Shown here in pieces: positions 1 to 10,198 of a DNA stretch of 27,246 nt. Source of the stretch: Paramarasmius palmivorus (taxonomy: Eukaryota > Basidiomycota > Agaricomycetes > Agaricales > Marasmiaceae). Position 1 is the first letter of the stretch. Every line of letters starts with the position of its first letter. The notes beneath the pieces were generated by a model. The model searched no databases. It saw nothing but the letters and a program-made list of their open reading frames with translations, and was not told the origin of the DNA. Where the stretch lies: assembly GCA_037176845.1 (NCBI GenBank), contig JAYKXP010000318.1, positions 1-27,246 on the forward strand, written 5' to 3'. The position numbers and the translations under genes were made by a program.

Positions 1-275
1 AGAACAAGCAATCGGTGGACCCTGTGAACTCCAGAAACGGAAGTGAGGACTTCCTTCATGGCAGAGGGAACCTACAACTTCGTCAGATTCAGGATGAGCT
101 ACACGCTCAACGTCAGGACAGGTTATTACAAAGAGACGTCCTCGAATCTGTGCAGGAAAGTCTTGACGAGTTGAGGAGCATGGTTCGATATATTTTACAT
201 TCCGATTCTCTATACGGAAGCTATAAGTCAGTGCTTCTCGCATGTTATTGGAGGGATACACTCAAAGCTCAATAA
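1..275 (+). CDS. 3' end of an unidentified gene, open at the left edge
   Basis: An open frame enters from the left edge (first full codon at position 3) and ends at a stop at 273-275. The first 60 or so residues are rich in Gln, Arg, Leu and Glu with heptad-like spacing (for example LRQIQDELHAQ and LESVQESLDEL), so a coiled coil is likely. The last part is less protein-like, and a GTCAGT donor near 227 with a CAG acceptor at about 290 would give a different tail ending near 400. I do not recognise the family. Another coiled-coil gene lies nearby on the same strand (2526-3012). It may be the last exon of a gene lying mostly outside the window. Confidence 0.3.
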   Translation, partial: NKQSVDPVNSRNGSEDFLHGRGNLQLRQIQDELHAQRQDRLLQRDVLESVQESLDELRSMVRYILHSDSLYGSYKSVLLACYWRDTLKAQ

Positions 276-643
276 TAGTAGTCATCCAGAAGTGACTCAG
301 AGTCTGGGTGGTCACCCCGACAAAACCCCAAAGTCTTTAGGGCCGACCTTGGCGGTCCCGGCACTGCGGAATGCGCATCGATATCGTCATGATGTCGACG
401 ATGTTTTGTACAGGTATACTAGGCCAATGAGTCCGCATGTAGATTGCTGGGTTTGCAAGACGTGCTCGGATGTCCTTGGAGCCAAATTTCAGGCTCAGAG
501 TTCCTTTTTCTCAGATATACGTGCATGGGCAGGTTCTCTATTGTCGCAGTAATCAATTACAGTGTATGGTTGATCATTAACGGCTTGTATTTAGTTCGAA
601 CTTGAGTGGAGCATATACGTGAATCAACAAATAGATCTATAAA
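276..643. other. Intergenic or downstream region with one unassigned short ORF
   Basis: Positions 292-552 are open on the plus strand without an ATG start and contain a CxxC pair (CWVCKTC). The frame could be a spliced extension of the gene entering from the left, but no convincing splice in the right phase joins it. The rest holds nothing I can support. It lies between two gene 3' ends (plus gene from the left, minus gene ending at 644). Confidence 0.25.
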
Positions 644-2004
644 TTACTTTCTTGCCCTCCGGAAGGCAACAAGACCCCCAAGCATGTGTAAGACGTCTTT
701 AACCATGTCCTCCCAGTCTTCCTTAGGCTTCGGTACGGAAACCTTGGTCCTTCGAAGGGCATTACCCAACCAACACAAGGCAGCAATGACACTGACCCAA
801 CCGTTGGGACCAGAATGGTCGAGTGTGTTCCAGTCGCTGGGGAAAACCTCAACAGGCAACGGCTTTCCACTGTCCGAGTATTGCCTCCATTCTGGTTGCA
901 GAGACATCCACCAGCACCATAATCGCCGGGCGAAACTCGACAACACCGCCTCAGAGTCCTCTAAGACCACTGCTTTCTTTCTTCCTGAGTTGATCCATTT
1001 CGTAAGTTCGTCAGGACGTTTCTGAGTTGCCAGTCCCCGGTAACCTTTAGAAAAGCTATTGAGCGCTTCGAACTGGACCCACAGGAGCAAGAGATTGCAA
1101 TAATCCCCGCTCAGGTTGTTGTCCAATTGTCGAAACAGTGATTGGAACCACTCCGGAGCGTCTTCAGGGCAAGAAAACGGGTTGGCGCCGTGCATATCAT
1201 CTCTTGGAGGAACCTGGACCGGTCCTTCGGTCATATGAAGGCCTTTGTTCTGTTTGCGCCCTCAGTTGACGTCTACCATAACGAACAAATGAACACACCT
1301 TGTCTTCGGATCCCATCTTTGAACTCGACGTCTTGGAGCTCCGACCTTCCATGACGTTTAGATTCTATGGGCCAAAAGTATTTGAGTTTCACAAGACCAA
1401 ATTATGTGCTGAACATTCTACTCACAAGAGAGTGCGTGTCGCGTTCAGCTTCTGAATCGCCACAACCAAGTCCACCACCCCCCGTGCCTTCGATTACATT
1501 CATGACCCCCGATATTTTGTCCCGAACGGAAATATAAGCGCGAGGATGATGCTGCTTGAGCCCTTTTTCGATCGTTTCAAGCGGTGAACGGATGCTTTCT
1601 AGGCACTGCCCACAAGCTTTGTGACCTGTCGAGACGTCCTGTTATTCAAATTGCAGTGAGACTGGCGTATTGGCGTAATTCACGTAGTACACGCACCTCT
1701 GGGCCCTTTTCTTCCAGCTGAGTTTCGGTAATAAGGGATTGTTTCGCCAGTTGAGCTTCCAGGTCCCCGACTTTCTGGAGCAGCTCGAACCGCTCTATAC
1801 GCAGCCTTCTGATTTCTGCCTGGGCAGCTCCAATGGGCATCTCGACGAGCATGACTTTTTGAGGCTTTGAATGTTGAAAATGCGCGTCATCGTCCATTCG
1901 AGAATCAGACCAAGTGAGGAACGTACCTGCAAATCTAGTGGAGATGAAGATCGAGAATGTTTCCTAGATCTAGACGCATCGATAGGTTCTTTCGATCCCG
2001 ACAT
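644..2004 (-). CDS. 376-aa protein with C-terminal WW..LQP.W module (uncharacterised basidiomycete family)
   Basis: I assemble five exons on the minus strand: 2004-1927, 1864-1697, 1638-1426, 1364-1299 and 1249-644. All four introns are 49-62 nt with GT..AG ends, and the coding sum (1131 nt) is a whole number of codons. The N-terminus (about 1-26) is Ser/Arg-rich. Residues about 35-80 form a probable coiled coil (RRLRIERFELLQKV), followed by a low-complexity linker. From about residue 205 comes a module I know as widespread in Agaricomycetes but of unknown function: a WF start, a WVQFEALNSF segment, an RPDELTKWI segment, then WCWWMSLQPEW near 285-295 and GPNGWVSVIAALCW near 325. The 1034-aa gene at 16729-20206 carries the same module. 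It is divergent from the 2526 gene. No catalytic motif is visible. It could be cargo of the neighbouring CACTA-type remnant, which is only inferred. Confidence 0.7.
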
Positions 2005-2525
2005 GGCCAACTGTGAGGGGAAATATGACTTGAGTGCTGAGGCTGGAGAAAAGGGGGGATACCTACTTTCACCGAGCCAATTGGCCGACTTTATGAGGAA
2101 TCCAAATGGATAATATGCGTGGAGATACTGCTTATGATATACCCTTTATGCGTGGATCAAGGCGGTTCTCAGTTCGACAAAGGAGAACCTCAGTGTAATG
2201 AATGTTGAAAGGTAGCCCTATCTGCGTTGAAATGAATTGATGAGATCTACCTTTGAGATTGCTGTATTCTCGATGTGACCAGACTCTTTTCTTTGTGGCT
2301 TCATTGTGGTCCTTGTACATGATGTTGAGTGCGATGAGGAGAAAAAGGGATCGCGTTAATTCTCACGCCGGTTTTCAATCGCCTGGGCGCTGAGCATAGC
2401 TGGTCAATTGCATATTCTTTCCTTTCATCGGTCTTTGTTGGGATATATATCGATGTGGTTCAATGGGCTTCGACGATGTATATATTGCAATGCGTAGAAC
2501 GAACCGCTGTCTGTTTTAACTAAGT
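2005..2525. promoter_or_regulatory. Divergent intergenic region (521 bp)
   Basis: It separates the start of the minus-strand 376-aa gene (ATG at 2004) from the plus-strand 106-aa gene (ATG at 2526), so it must hold both promoters if both models are right. A TATATAT-containing stretch occurs at about 2443-2450 and 2480-2486, upstream of the plus gene. Open frames here on both strands lack protein-like composition and are treated as chance. Confidence 0.4.
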
Positions 2526-3012
2526 ATGGACTCGCATCCAAGCGTGCAAGAACAGGACAAAATTGACCAGGAGGAAAGAATCGAGTTGCAGATGGTTGAA
2601 GAGGTGAGAGTGTCGAAGAAAATATGAGACCGCTTTATATTAACATGTTCACCATATAGGATCTCCTTCTCATTCGTGAATTGAGGCGAGATGTAGAAAC
2701 CCATATCTCTGAAGGATTAGCGCTAGAGGCACGATACAGTGAGATCCGTGGACAGTTTTCTTCGAAGGTATTTTAGAATGAGCTACTCGCCGTAAGATAC
2801 CCACTAATTAATGTTCATGCAGGACTCCAAGATACCTTGTAACCACAATGAGCTGACGCATGCAAGAAATGCTTGGTGTCATCACGCTGAGGAAGGTTGG
2901 ATCCCATTAAAGGACGTACGTTGGCGTGGAACTACTACGAGTGACACCTCTCTCACATCGATTTCTGCAGAGGTTATCGGCATTAGAGGAGCGAATCGCT
3001 TCAAGATACTGA
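2526..3012 (+). CDS. 106-aa coiled-coil protein, unknown function
   Basis: Four exons are proposed: 2526-2603, 2660-2767, 2823-2915 and 2971-3012. Introns are 55-56 nt, GT..AG, all in phase 0, and the total (321 nt) ends at a TGA. The protein is highly charged and helical: QEERIELQMVEEDLLLIREL near residues 16-35, then ARYSEIRGQF, and a C-terminal LSALEERIASRY. There is a small Cys/His patch in the third exon (C..H....H......CHH) which could bind a metal but fits no named domain. It lies between the divergent 376-aa gene and the Tnp2 remnant on the same strand. The phase-0 exon pattern resembles the first exons of the 376-aa gene (both start with a 78-nt exon). Function is unknown and the model rests on splice logic alone. 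Confidence 0.5.
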
Positions 3013-3244
3013 TTTCGCCGGGCAGGCCAGGTGTAGTGGGTGTAGTTGCGAAAGGTGAGGATCGTGAGAATAGATATACTATCTTAGGAAGGAAGGGAAC
3101 CGGCACGTAGGACTCGGAATGATCCCGATCATCAGGGCATTTGCCCATGAACTCCATGTACATACGTTGAACATGCGTACTTCTATCTCTCCCCTTTGTT
3201 CGCTGGTGGAATAAGCCACACGCATGCCTAATAACCCTTGAAAC

Positions 3245-5890
3245 GTCATATGCAAATGTGAAGAATGCATCCAACGACAATATTTGGACGAAAGAGGACA
3301 GCTGCAACCTGGATGGAAGTTTCCGAGGAGCTCTTACCTTTGTCATCGACAAGAAATCAAGACAAAGGCATCGACCGGAAACACTGATCATGGAGCGTCT
3401 ACCTCCGACTCAAACGCTCAACAGAATATCGATCACCCCACTCGTCATTTCGGAGTCGAACTGGACGTCTTGCAGAATCATTTCGAGAAGAGAAAGGAGT
3501 GGAACCTGATATTCGTCAACTCAGGAATTTCGCCAGCACCCTTGTTCCAATATAGTTTTCCGTTATCATCAGCTGATACAGAGGATTACTTCGCTGTCAG
3601 AGTGGAGGATTCAAGAAATCTGGAGTTTTTGAGGATTGAAGGCCATTTACGTGCATTCTGGGAAACCGTCGAGAGGAACCTGGCTCAATCGCCGGATGAC
3701 CAACATCTCATGGAACTGAAGGATAAGGCCTCTCAGCTGGCGTTGAAACTTGGCAAGCTGAAAGAGCTTGAGTGGAACCGAAAGCTTTTGGCGTCACGAT
3801 ATGATACAGGTATACTATCTTAATGTTTTTTTTTGTTTATCCGCTTTTGATGACACCACTTCCAGATGAATACTACCTGCCATTGCCACAAAAACCACCT
3901 CATCTCATGATCTATGTCTTGGCTATTCTCATCAGCCATTTTTTCTACCATGCCACGCTTCGGAGTACAGAGATATTGACGAAGGGTTTCAACGCCGCAA
4001 TGAAGAAACTGAACGCGGGAAAGGTCCCCACTGACCCAGAGACGCTGGCAAAAGACTATCGACTGGCACCCAAAACCACTCTCTACGCCTGTTGCCCCGT
4101 ATGCTTCCATCTGTACCCTCTGGATAAGGTACGTGTGTAATAGCTCGTGCCGGTTAATCGTTGAGACTAACATATACTGCGGAAAGGGATCTGGTTCACT
4201 GAGCGTGAGCATTCCTCGAGAGTGCACACACCAGGAATTTAACACTCGTTGTGGAGCCAAGATCACTACTTCGAAGGGTAGACGAACGGAGACACCCGCG
4301 CTGAAGTACGAGCATAGATCGTTCAAAGATTGGCTTGGACGATTGCTCTCTCGGCCAGGAATGGAAGAGCTATTGGAGAAGTCCTTCTCTTCGAGTGCTC
4401 AGGAAGTCATGGAGGACATCTGGGATTCTCCCCTCTGGCATGAATTTCAATATCACGACGGAGAGCCATTTATTACCGTTCGTGGATCCACTCCAGAGTT
4501 GCGATTGTTCGTTGGGTTAGGAATGGATGGATTTAATCCATTTCATACCAAGGAGGCAAAGCAGGTGTGCAACCCTTTTAGGTCCTCGAGTGTCCCGCAG
4601 CCCTGACGCTATTCAAAGGTCCGATCATCTACTGCCATTTATATTGTTCTCTTCAATTTACCCCCCCATATGCGGTATCTCCCTGAGAACATCTACCTGG
4701 TCTGTGTTATTCCGGGGCACCCCTCTACCACGCAAATCAACAGCTTTCTTGACATCATCGTCGATGATCTCTTGGAATTTTGGAGAGGTATCTTCTTCAC
4801 GCGCACTTTTCTTCGCAAAGAGGGCCGGCATGCTCGTGGTGCTCTCCTTGGCGTCATATGTGACATGTTGGCAGCTCGTCAGGCTGCTGGCTTTGGTAGC
4901 CATACCTCTACTCTTTTCTGCACCACATGCGCACTGCCGATTCAGTCAATCGATAACTTGGACAAGCAATCTTGGCCCCGGCGCAGCTGGACAGATATGA
5001 AGCTTTACGCCACTCAATGGAAAGACGCAACGACACAGCGTGAGCGCGACAACATCTTCAAGCAACACTTCATTCGATGGTCCCCACTAAATCGCTTACC
5101 CTATTGGAACGCAGTGGACTATGTGATCCCTGATTCCATGCATTTCGCTTACCTCGGGATGTTTCAAGAACATTGTCGTGTTGTGTGGGGCATAAATGTG
5201 AAGGTGGAAGGAGGTGACGGATCTTCCAGGAAACTCCAGATTGAAAGACCGTCGGACGGGGAGTTGCAAAAGGAGGTAGAACGGATTAATGCTGTCACTT
5301 CCGACGCAGTTGGAGATGGCTTCCAAAACTTCTTGCATTCGATGAGTCATGCAGTATTTATGACCATCTGTTTCGAAAATGGTTTGCCCTACAGGGGGAA
5401 GAGACAGGAACTCGCGAACGCCATAGCTCAATTCGTAGGTCATATTCCGTTCATTATCATTGTCGTGGGATAACAGGTGCGATATTCAGAAACGAAACAA
5501 TCCTGATATTCCCTTGAGATTCACTCGAACGGAGGAAGCAGGCTTACGTGCCGGTGATGCGAATGAGGCTCGTGTGCAGACGGCTGGTCCTAGCACCGTT
5601 TCACTCGTGGCTAGCTCAGATACCTCTGAAGCCGAAGATGCCTCTGTTTTTGAGCAAACAGCATCAACTTCACGCACTTCGGCTGTGGACAATGATAACA
5701 GGGAGAAATGCCAGGACAATTTGCGGAAATGGAAGCGAAAATTCCTACGGGGCCGGTTAGGGAGAAGCATACTATACCGATCCCTCAACAACGCAGAGTT
5801 GATTGCCTGGTGCAATGAGTTTAAACTACCCCACAGTACGAACGATAGAAAGGAAGTGTTGGCCAACGTACTCACCCGGTATGGCTGGGA
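3245..5890 (+). pseudogene. tnp2: CACTA-type Tnp2 transposase remnant (Transposase_21-like), truncated
   Basis: The exons I can read are about 3245-3809, 3866-4128, 4187-4564, 4619-5434 and 5490 to about 5880, joined by GT..AG introns of 54-58 nt in consistent phase. The N-terminal zinc-like CxCxxC (ICKCEEC) is at 3248-3268. Next comes the YACCPVCFHLYPLD cysteine motif, then ECTH...CGA, FKDWLGRLLSRPGME, MDGFNPFH, then RYLPENIYLVCVIPG, the VDDLLEFW segment, and IPDSMHFAYLGMFQEHCR. These are hallmarks of basidiomycete Tnp2 proteins, which cut and paste CACTA elements with a DDE-type core. The last readable part is a SAP-like DNA-binding motif (LNNAELIAWCNEFKLPH). The protein then runs into the left end of the KDZ element, and its C-terminal half is missing. 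No in-frame ATG precedes the CxCxxC motif after an upstream stop near 3241, so the start is also lost. It is very likely inactive. Confidence 0.85.
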
Positions 5891-5959
5891 CATTGCAATG
5901 TCCCCGATCATATACAGCAGGAACATTGCAATGTACACTGTATGCACCCGGCTAGGGCC
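5876..5959 (+). repeat. Left terminal inverted repeat with two 12-bp palindromes
   Basis: CCGGTA at 5876-5881, then ACATTGCAATGT at 5890-5901 and again at 5923-5934, ATGCA at 5942-5946 and GGCTAGGGCC at 5950-5959. Each 12-mer is its own reverse complement. The order and spacing match the right end in inverted orientation, with a few mismatches and small gaps between boxes. These are the likely transposase binding sites (inference). Confidence 0.75.
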
Positions 5960-6127
5960 AAAACACCACAAATTAATTAAATATGCATTATTAAACCTTT
6001 ATAGACGCTGCCAGCGCCTTTCCTTTTATACACATAGCAAACACTTAGCAGCAGCCGACCAGAAAGCAAAGAAAAAATACATAAAAATACAAGAAAATGA
6101 CAAATCACGACCTACGGAGATACCGCA

Positions 6128-9100
6128 TCAAAAGTCCTCGCTGCCCGAATCCCCGTCGTTGCTTCCCTCGTCATCGCTTCCCTCGTTGCCGCTGCCTTCA
6201 TGATTGCTGGCTACAGTAGGATCCTCGGGTATGACTGCTCGCCTTCTAGGCTTTGCTGGAGCTAGTTTGCGTGACCAGAGGGCCTGGAATTGCTCTCTCA
6301 AATTGGCTCTGATGGCCGCTTGTCTATACGCATACGCCGCCATCCCAGCCAGTATATCAGAGCCTCCTTTGCCAACACGTCCCTGCCAGACCTTCTCCTC
6401 GTGCTCCAGGCTTGCCAATGTTCTCCTTTGCTCCTCCTTCACCAGGTTCTGCTCCTCCTCCCATCGTCTCTTCCGGGCCCATGCCTTGCTCCACTCCACA
6501 CGGATTGCGTCCTGTACACTTTTGGAATCGGCACTCGTATCCACGCCATTCCAAATCCATGAAACCGTTCTCCTGGATTCTCCCGCTTGAAGGAGCGGGT
6601 TCTCAGGCGCATTCCGCTTCCTTTTCCGCTCGTTACGCACGGGACGGAGGTCTCGATCCTCCATAGCACGGATATCTTCCTGCTTTAACTCTCTAAACTC
6701 GGGGAATGGCTCTCCCTGGAGCACATTGACCGCTTTCCATGCAGCCCGATACTTGGCTACATTCTTCTCCAATTCCCGTTGGTTGCGCCCTAGGACGTCC
6801 TGGGAATGACGCGTCTCCTTTTGGTGTCGGACATCCGTGGATCTCTGATTGAGCAATCGAGTTCGAACAAAGAGACGCGAACGAATATCCCACAGCGCCT
6901 TACGCAACTGCCCCCTGCGAAACTCAAGCTCCATCTCTATCCAGGCCTTCCACGCCGGGTCTGAACGCATCTCTATGCTGACCCCAGATGGTAGAAACAG
7001 ATTGATTCTCTCCACGGGAGATATATCCGTTTCGATTGTTTCCGGAGAGAGAAGGGAACGGATGCAAGGGAGGTAGACTTTTTGGATCTTGCGGAAGTTA
7101 TAGAGGCTTCTTTCGACCTTAGAGCGCCGCTCGACAAGGTCGGTTTTTTGAAGAGTCGTGGTTGCTTTATTCTCCTCGATGAAGGCTTCCAGTTCACGCC
7201 TATACCTGTGTCAATTTGGCTCAGTACTATCCAGAAAAAAATACACATACTGCTCTTGCTCGAGATCCAGGCCCATGTCTAACAATGCACTAGGACTGAC
7301 TTCGTGCAACATAATCTCCCCGGCTCTTATTTGTGCGGCCTCTTTCTCGGCGTAACGGAGACGAACATCCGCCTCTGTATCGCCTATAGCTTTGTATCAG
7401 CACAAATCACCCAAAACGCTGAAGCCGCAGCTCACCAATGTCTGGTAATGAGTACGGGTTCAACTCGCTTTGCCCATTCTCCCAATCTATCACCAGCTTT
7501 CTCCACTGCTTAATCACGGCCGTCGGTTGGCTCCGAGTAAACTGCTCATATTCGGCAGTTTGAATCTCCACGTTGATGCGAGCATCACGTTCCTTTTTTC
7601 GTAGCAGAACTCCTGTACAAACACTCAGTCTTGACTGGAGAACAACACAGAATCCGTACTCACCCAGTCCTATGTTCTTCCGGAAGTTCTTAGCACCAAA
7701 ATGGTCGTCGACGGTGTCTCGACGATGACCTGGTCCCATCTCGCGGGTGCTGGTTCCTATGATTCCTTCTCCAGACCAATGACGCTCAATGCCTTCGCCA
7801 TCTGTTTGGCCGCTGCCCCGCAACAAATGCAAAGAAAACTTCTCCTGGCAAGGACGTTGATGACCGAGGATGTGAAGCTTCGGTATGGCGAACCTCCAAA
7901 GCTCCTCGCGGATTCGCATTTGGATCTCGGGGGGCAGGTTGCGCATCCGCATGAAGAATTTGATACAGTACTGGCAAACGATGTCGTAGCTCAGCACTCG
8001 GCGCAGTCGACCATCGTAGAGACGCTGAGAAGAAGCCACAGCGTAATCTGCCAAACCGAATCTGACAACTGGATCAGCTGCCAGTTACATGCCACATTAA
8101 ACATCCCTTACTTCTCCCCTTTGTCTAAATCGACCATCCCGCACGGCTCCACAATTTCATGACGTGCACAGATGCACAAAAGTGCCCCAGTCGTGGCGTA
8201 TCCCTTGGAGAATCTCGTATTTGCTTGCTCCACAGCCTGCAATCCGGAACAGGTATTCCTCTAGTATTCTCTCTCAACAAAGCGCCGGTGAGACCCAAGT
8301 AACGACTCACATTTTTCTGTTGAGGCACAGCACGCATCCATTCCTGATACGCCTGTTGGCTCACAAAGTAAGCCGCTCCTGTGTAGAGCCCTGGATCCTT
8401 ACTCTCGGAAGATATAGCCCTCCTTTTCAAATGAAAACAGGCATCGACTGCAATGAACTTTTGGTAAAGGTAGCTAGGGACTTATCAGTTGTGAACCCTT
8501 AACAAATCCAAATAAAACTCACCTAGATTCGTCTCTCCAGTTCTCCCAACCCGGGGGCAGATTGATTCCCGGTCGCGGGCATGCCCAACAACGTACCGCA
8601 AGCGCTCCAGGCTCCAGCTTAGCCAAACAACGACCACTCTGATTTCCAATTCCGCTTCTTTTGAGAAGTTTAAGATAGCGCCATTGACGCATGACCCGTA
8701 TAAAAGCCTGATATCGGTCCTGCAATACATTAACAAGCTGCACATATCCATAGTCAAGATGAGGCCTCACCTTTATACCGCTCAAACCAGTAGCATCCGT
8801 TCGAGACTCCAATGAGTGATAGAAGTCGTATAGGGTGACCTTCCCTTGTAGCGTGAGGGTATGGAACCAGCTCAGGACACGAAAGGTAAATGCGGTCCGT
8901 GGTTCATTCACTGTAGCCGGATATAAACCATATCTCAGCAGTTGCTGCCAATCCTTTCCTGCTCCTTTCTGGCAGGAACAGAATCGTATCGAGACCTCCT
9001 GGATACCATCGACATCCACCACAACAAAGCCCGACCAACCCTTATCCCACAAGCTACAGTCCTCTCCCGGTGGATGAGCGAGTTGAATGTGCAGTCCGAT

Positions 9101-9786
9101 AGATGCAAGGGTACATCGTTCAAAAAACTTGCCGTTCCACCTCTGTGCGACGTTTTAGAACAGCCCTGAAATGACAAACGTAGCCTACTCACCTCCACAC
9201 GATGCAAAGGCCTCGACCAGTGGTCCTGTTTCATGCATTCGGCGCAGAACACGCAGCCAATATAACATTCACGACACCGGAAAAGGCTGGTGTCCTCTTT
9301 CCGACACTTTCGACACAAGAAGTTAGCGCCGCCTCGTCCTTCAAGCGACATCCACTCATCCAGGAAAGCCGAACAAAGTGGCAGCCATTCTTGCATAGGA
9401 CTGTCCTGTTTACGATCAGTACCTCACCCAGGGTGCGAAGCATGGAGACCACTCACTGATGCCGCACTACGACGCACGCCCTTCTTCAACTCGCTCACCC
9501 CTTCCGATTCCTCCATATCCAACGACCCATTGGAATTATCCATGCCAATCCCCCAATCGTGTGGCAGCACACAATCCCCAGCTCCTTCCAACGCGAAATC
9601 TTCATCTCCATAGTGTCGCTCTTGTAGTTGACTTTTGCTCGGCGAAGGAGGAGCTATCCGCACCTGCTGCTCGCGGAGACGACGACCATCAACACTGAGG
9701 GACTGAACCGAGATAAACGAGGGTTCTGCATCCAAATCGTCCAGTGTAACCTGTTGCACTCGAGGGATCTTCTTTCCACGCGACAT
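6128..9786 (-). CDS. KDZ-family transposase with CxC2 cysteine cluster (1061 aa)
   Basis: Ten exons: 9786-9457, 9405-9193, 9142-8771, 8719-8523, 8473-8311, 8236-8112, 8061-7664, 7612-7436, 7383-7251 and 7205-6128. The nine introns are 45-74 nt, GT..AG. The sum is 3186 nt with no internal stop, so it looks intact. The start at MSRGKKIPR fits the family, with VDGRR near residue 42. The CxC2-type zinc cluster has C141, C144, C154, C157, C164, C167, H172 and H178. The RNase H-fold core follows: FIAVDACFHLKR (D381), VLSYDIVCQ (D493) and TDGEGIERHW (E556/E559), the expected DDE residues. The C-terminal part is long, helical and basic, ending in an acidic Gly/Ser/Asp/Glu tail. The enzyme would cut and rejoin element ends in the nucleus. 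It is divergent from the TET/JBP gene across 331 bp and ends about 250 bp inside the left terminal repeat. Family and exon structure are seen directly; activity is inferred. Confidence 0.95.
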
Positions 9787-10117
9787 GAAGAACGGAATCA
9801 ACGCGAATTGAAGCACATGACTGACACGTCCCGGGTTTGCCTGGTCCGAAATCCGAACCGTCCTAGGAACGTGACATCATTACATCTTTCTTCTCAACCG
9901 CCATCATGTCCGACCCAAGCCAAATTTTTTTTTCAAACGATCTATGCTTCACCTCGTTCCTTCTCCCACCATGAAGCTCCCAGGGATTTCCGGTGAGTTG
10001 TCCGTCAGTTACAAACCTTTCCCATTCCACCACTTCTGGGTCTCATTGGGAGCATGGCACGCGTTTCTGCAGCTCTAGATACTCGACACACGGGAATCTT
10101 GAGCGGTAGTCTCACGT
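9787..10117. promoter_or_regulatory. Shared divergent promoter of KDZ transposase and TET/JBP genes
   Basis: The 331 bp lie between the KDZ start (ATG at 9786, minus) and the proposed TET/JBP start (ATG at 10118, plus). The region is pyrimidine-rich on the plus strand (9940-9970), a common feature near fungal transcription starts. An alternative TET/JBP start at 9971 (MKLPGIS, followed by a GTGAGT donor) would shorten it. It contains the first copy of a 26-bp repeat described separately. Confidence 0.45.
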
Positions 10118-10198
10118 ATGCAGTCCCAAACACCACCTTACCTTCATTGTACCGTACGCACCCAAGCACTCGGATACTCATGCACGGGAATCCTTGAG
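10078..10198 (+). repeat. Two imperfect 26-bp direct repeats flanking the TET/JBP start
   Basis: GATACTC is followed by CACGGGAATC and TTGAG at 10078-10103 and again at 10173-10198, differing in a few bases in the middle and a 1-nt shift at each side. One copy is upstream of and the other inside the proposed first exon of the TET/JBP gene. They could be binding sites, or a hint that this first exon is really untranslated. Confidence 0.45.

Noticed and set aside
2882..3391. Minus-strand frame of 169 codons opposite the 106-aa gene and Tnp2 start
   Set aside because: The opposite strand shows recognisable coding signal (CxCxxC of Tnp2 and consistent splicing); this frame has no motif.
5486..5971. 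Minus-strand frame of 161 codons
   Set aside because: It is antisense to the last Tnp2 exon and the left terminal repeat, whose plus-strand SAP-like motif is recognisable.
6204..6590. Plus-strand Ser/Pro/Leu-rich frames at 6204-6666 and 7701-8162
   Set aside because: They are antisense to KDZ exons with clear family motifs and consistent splicing.
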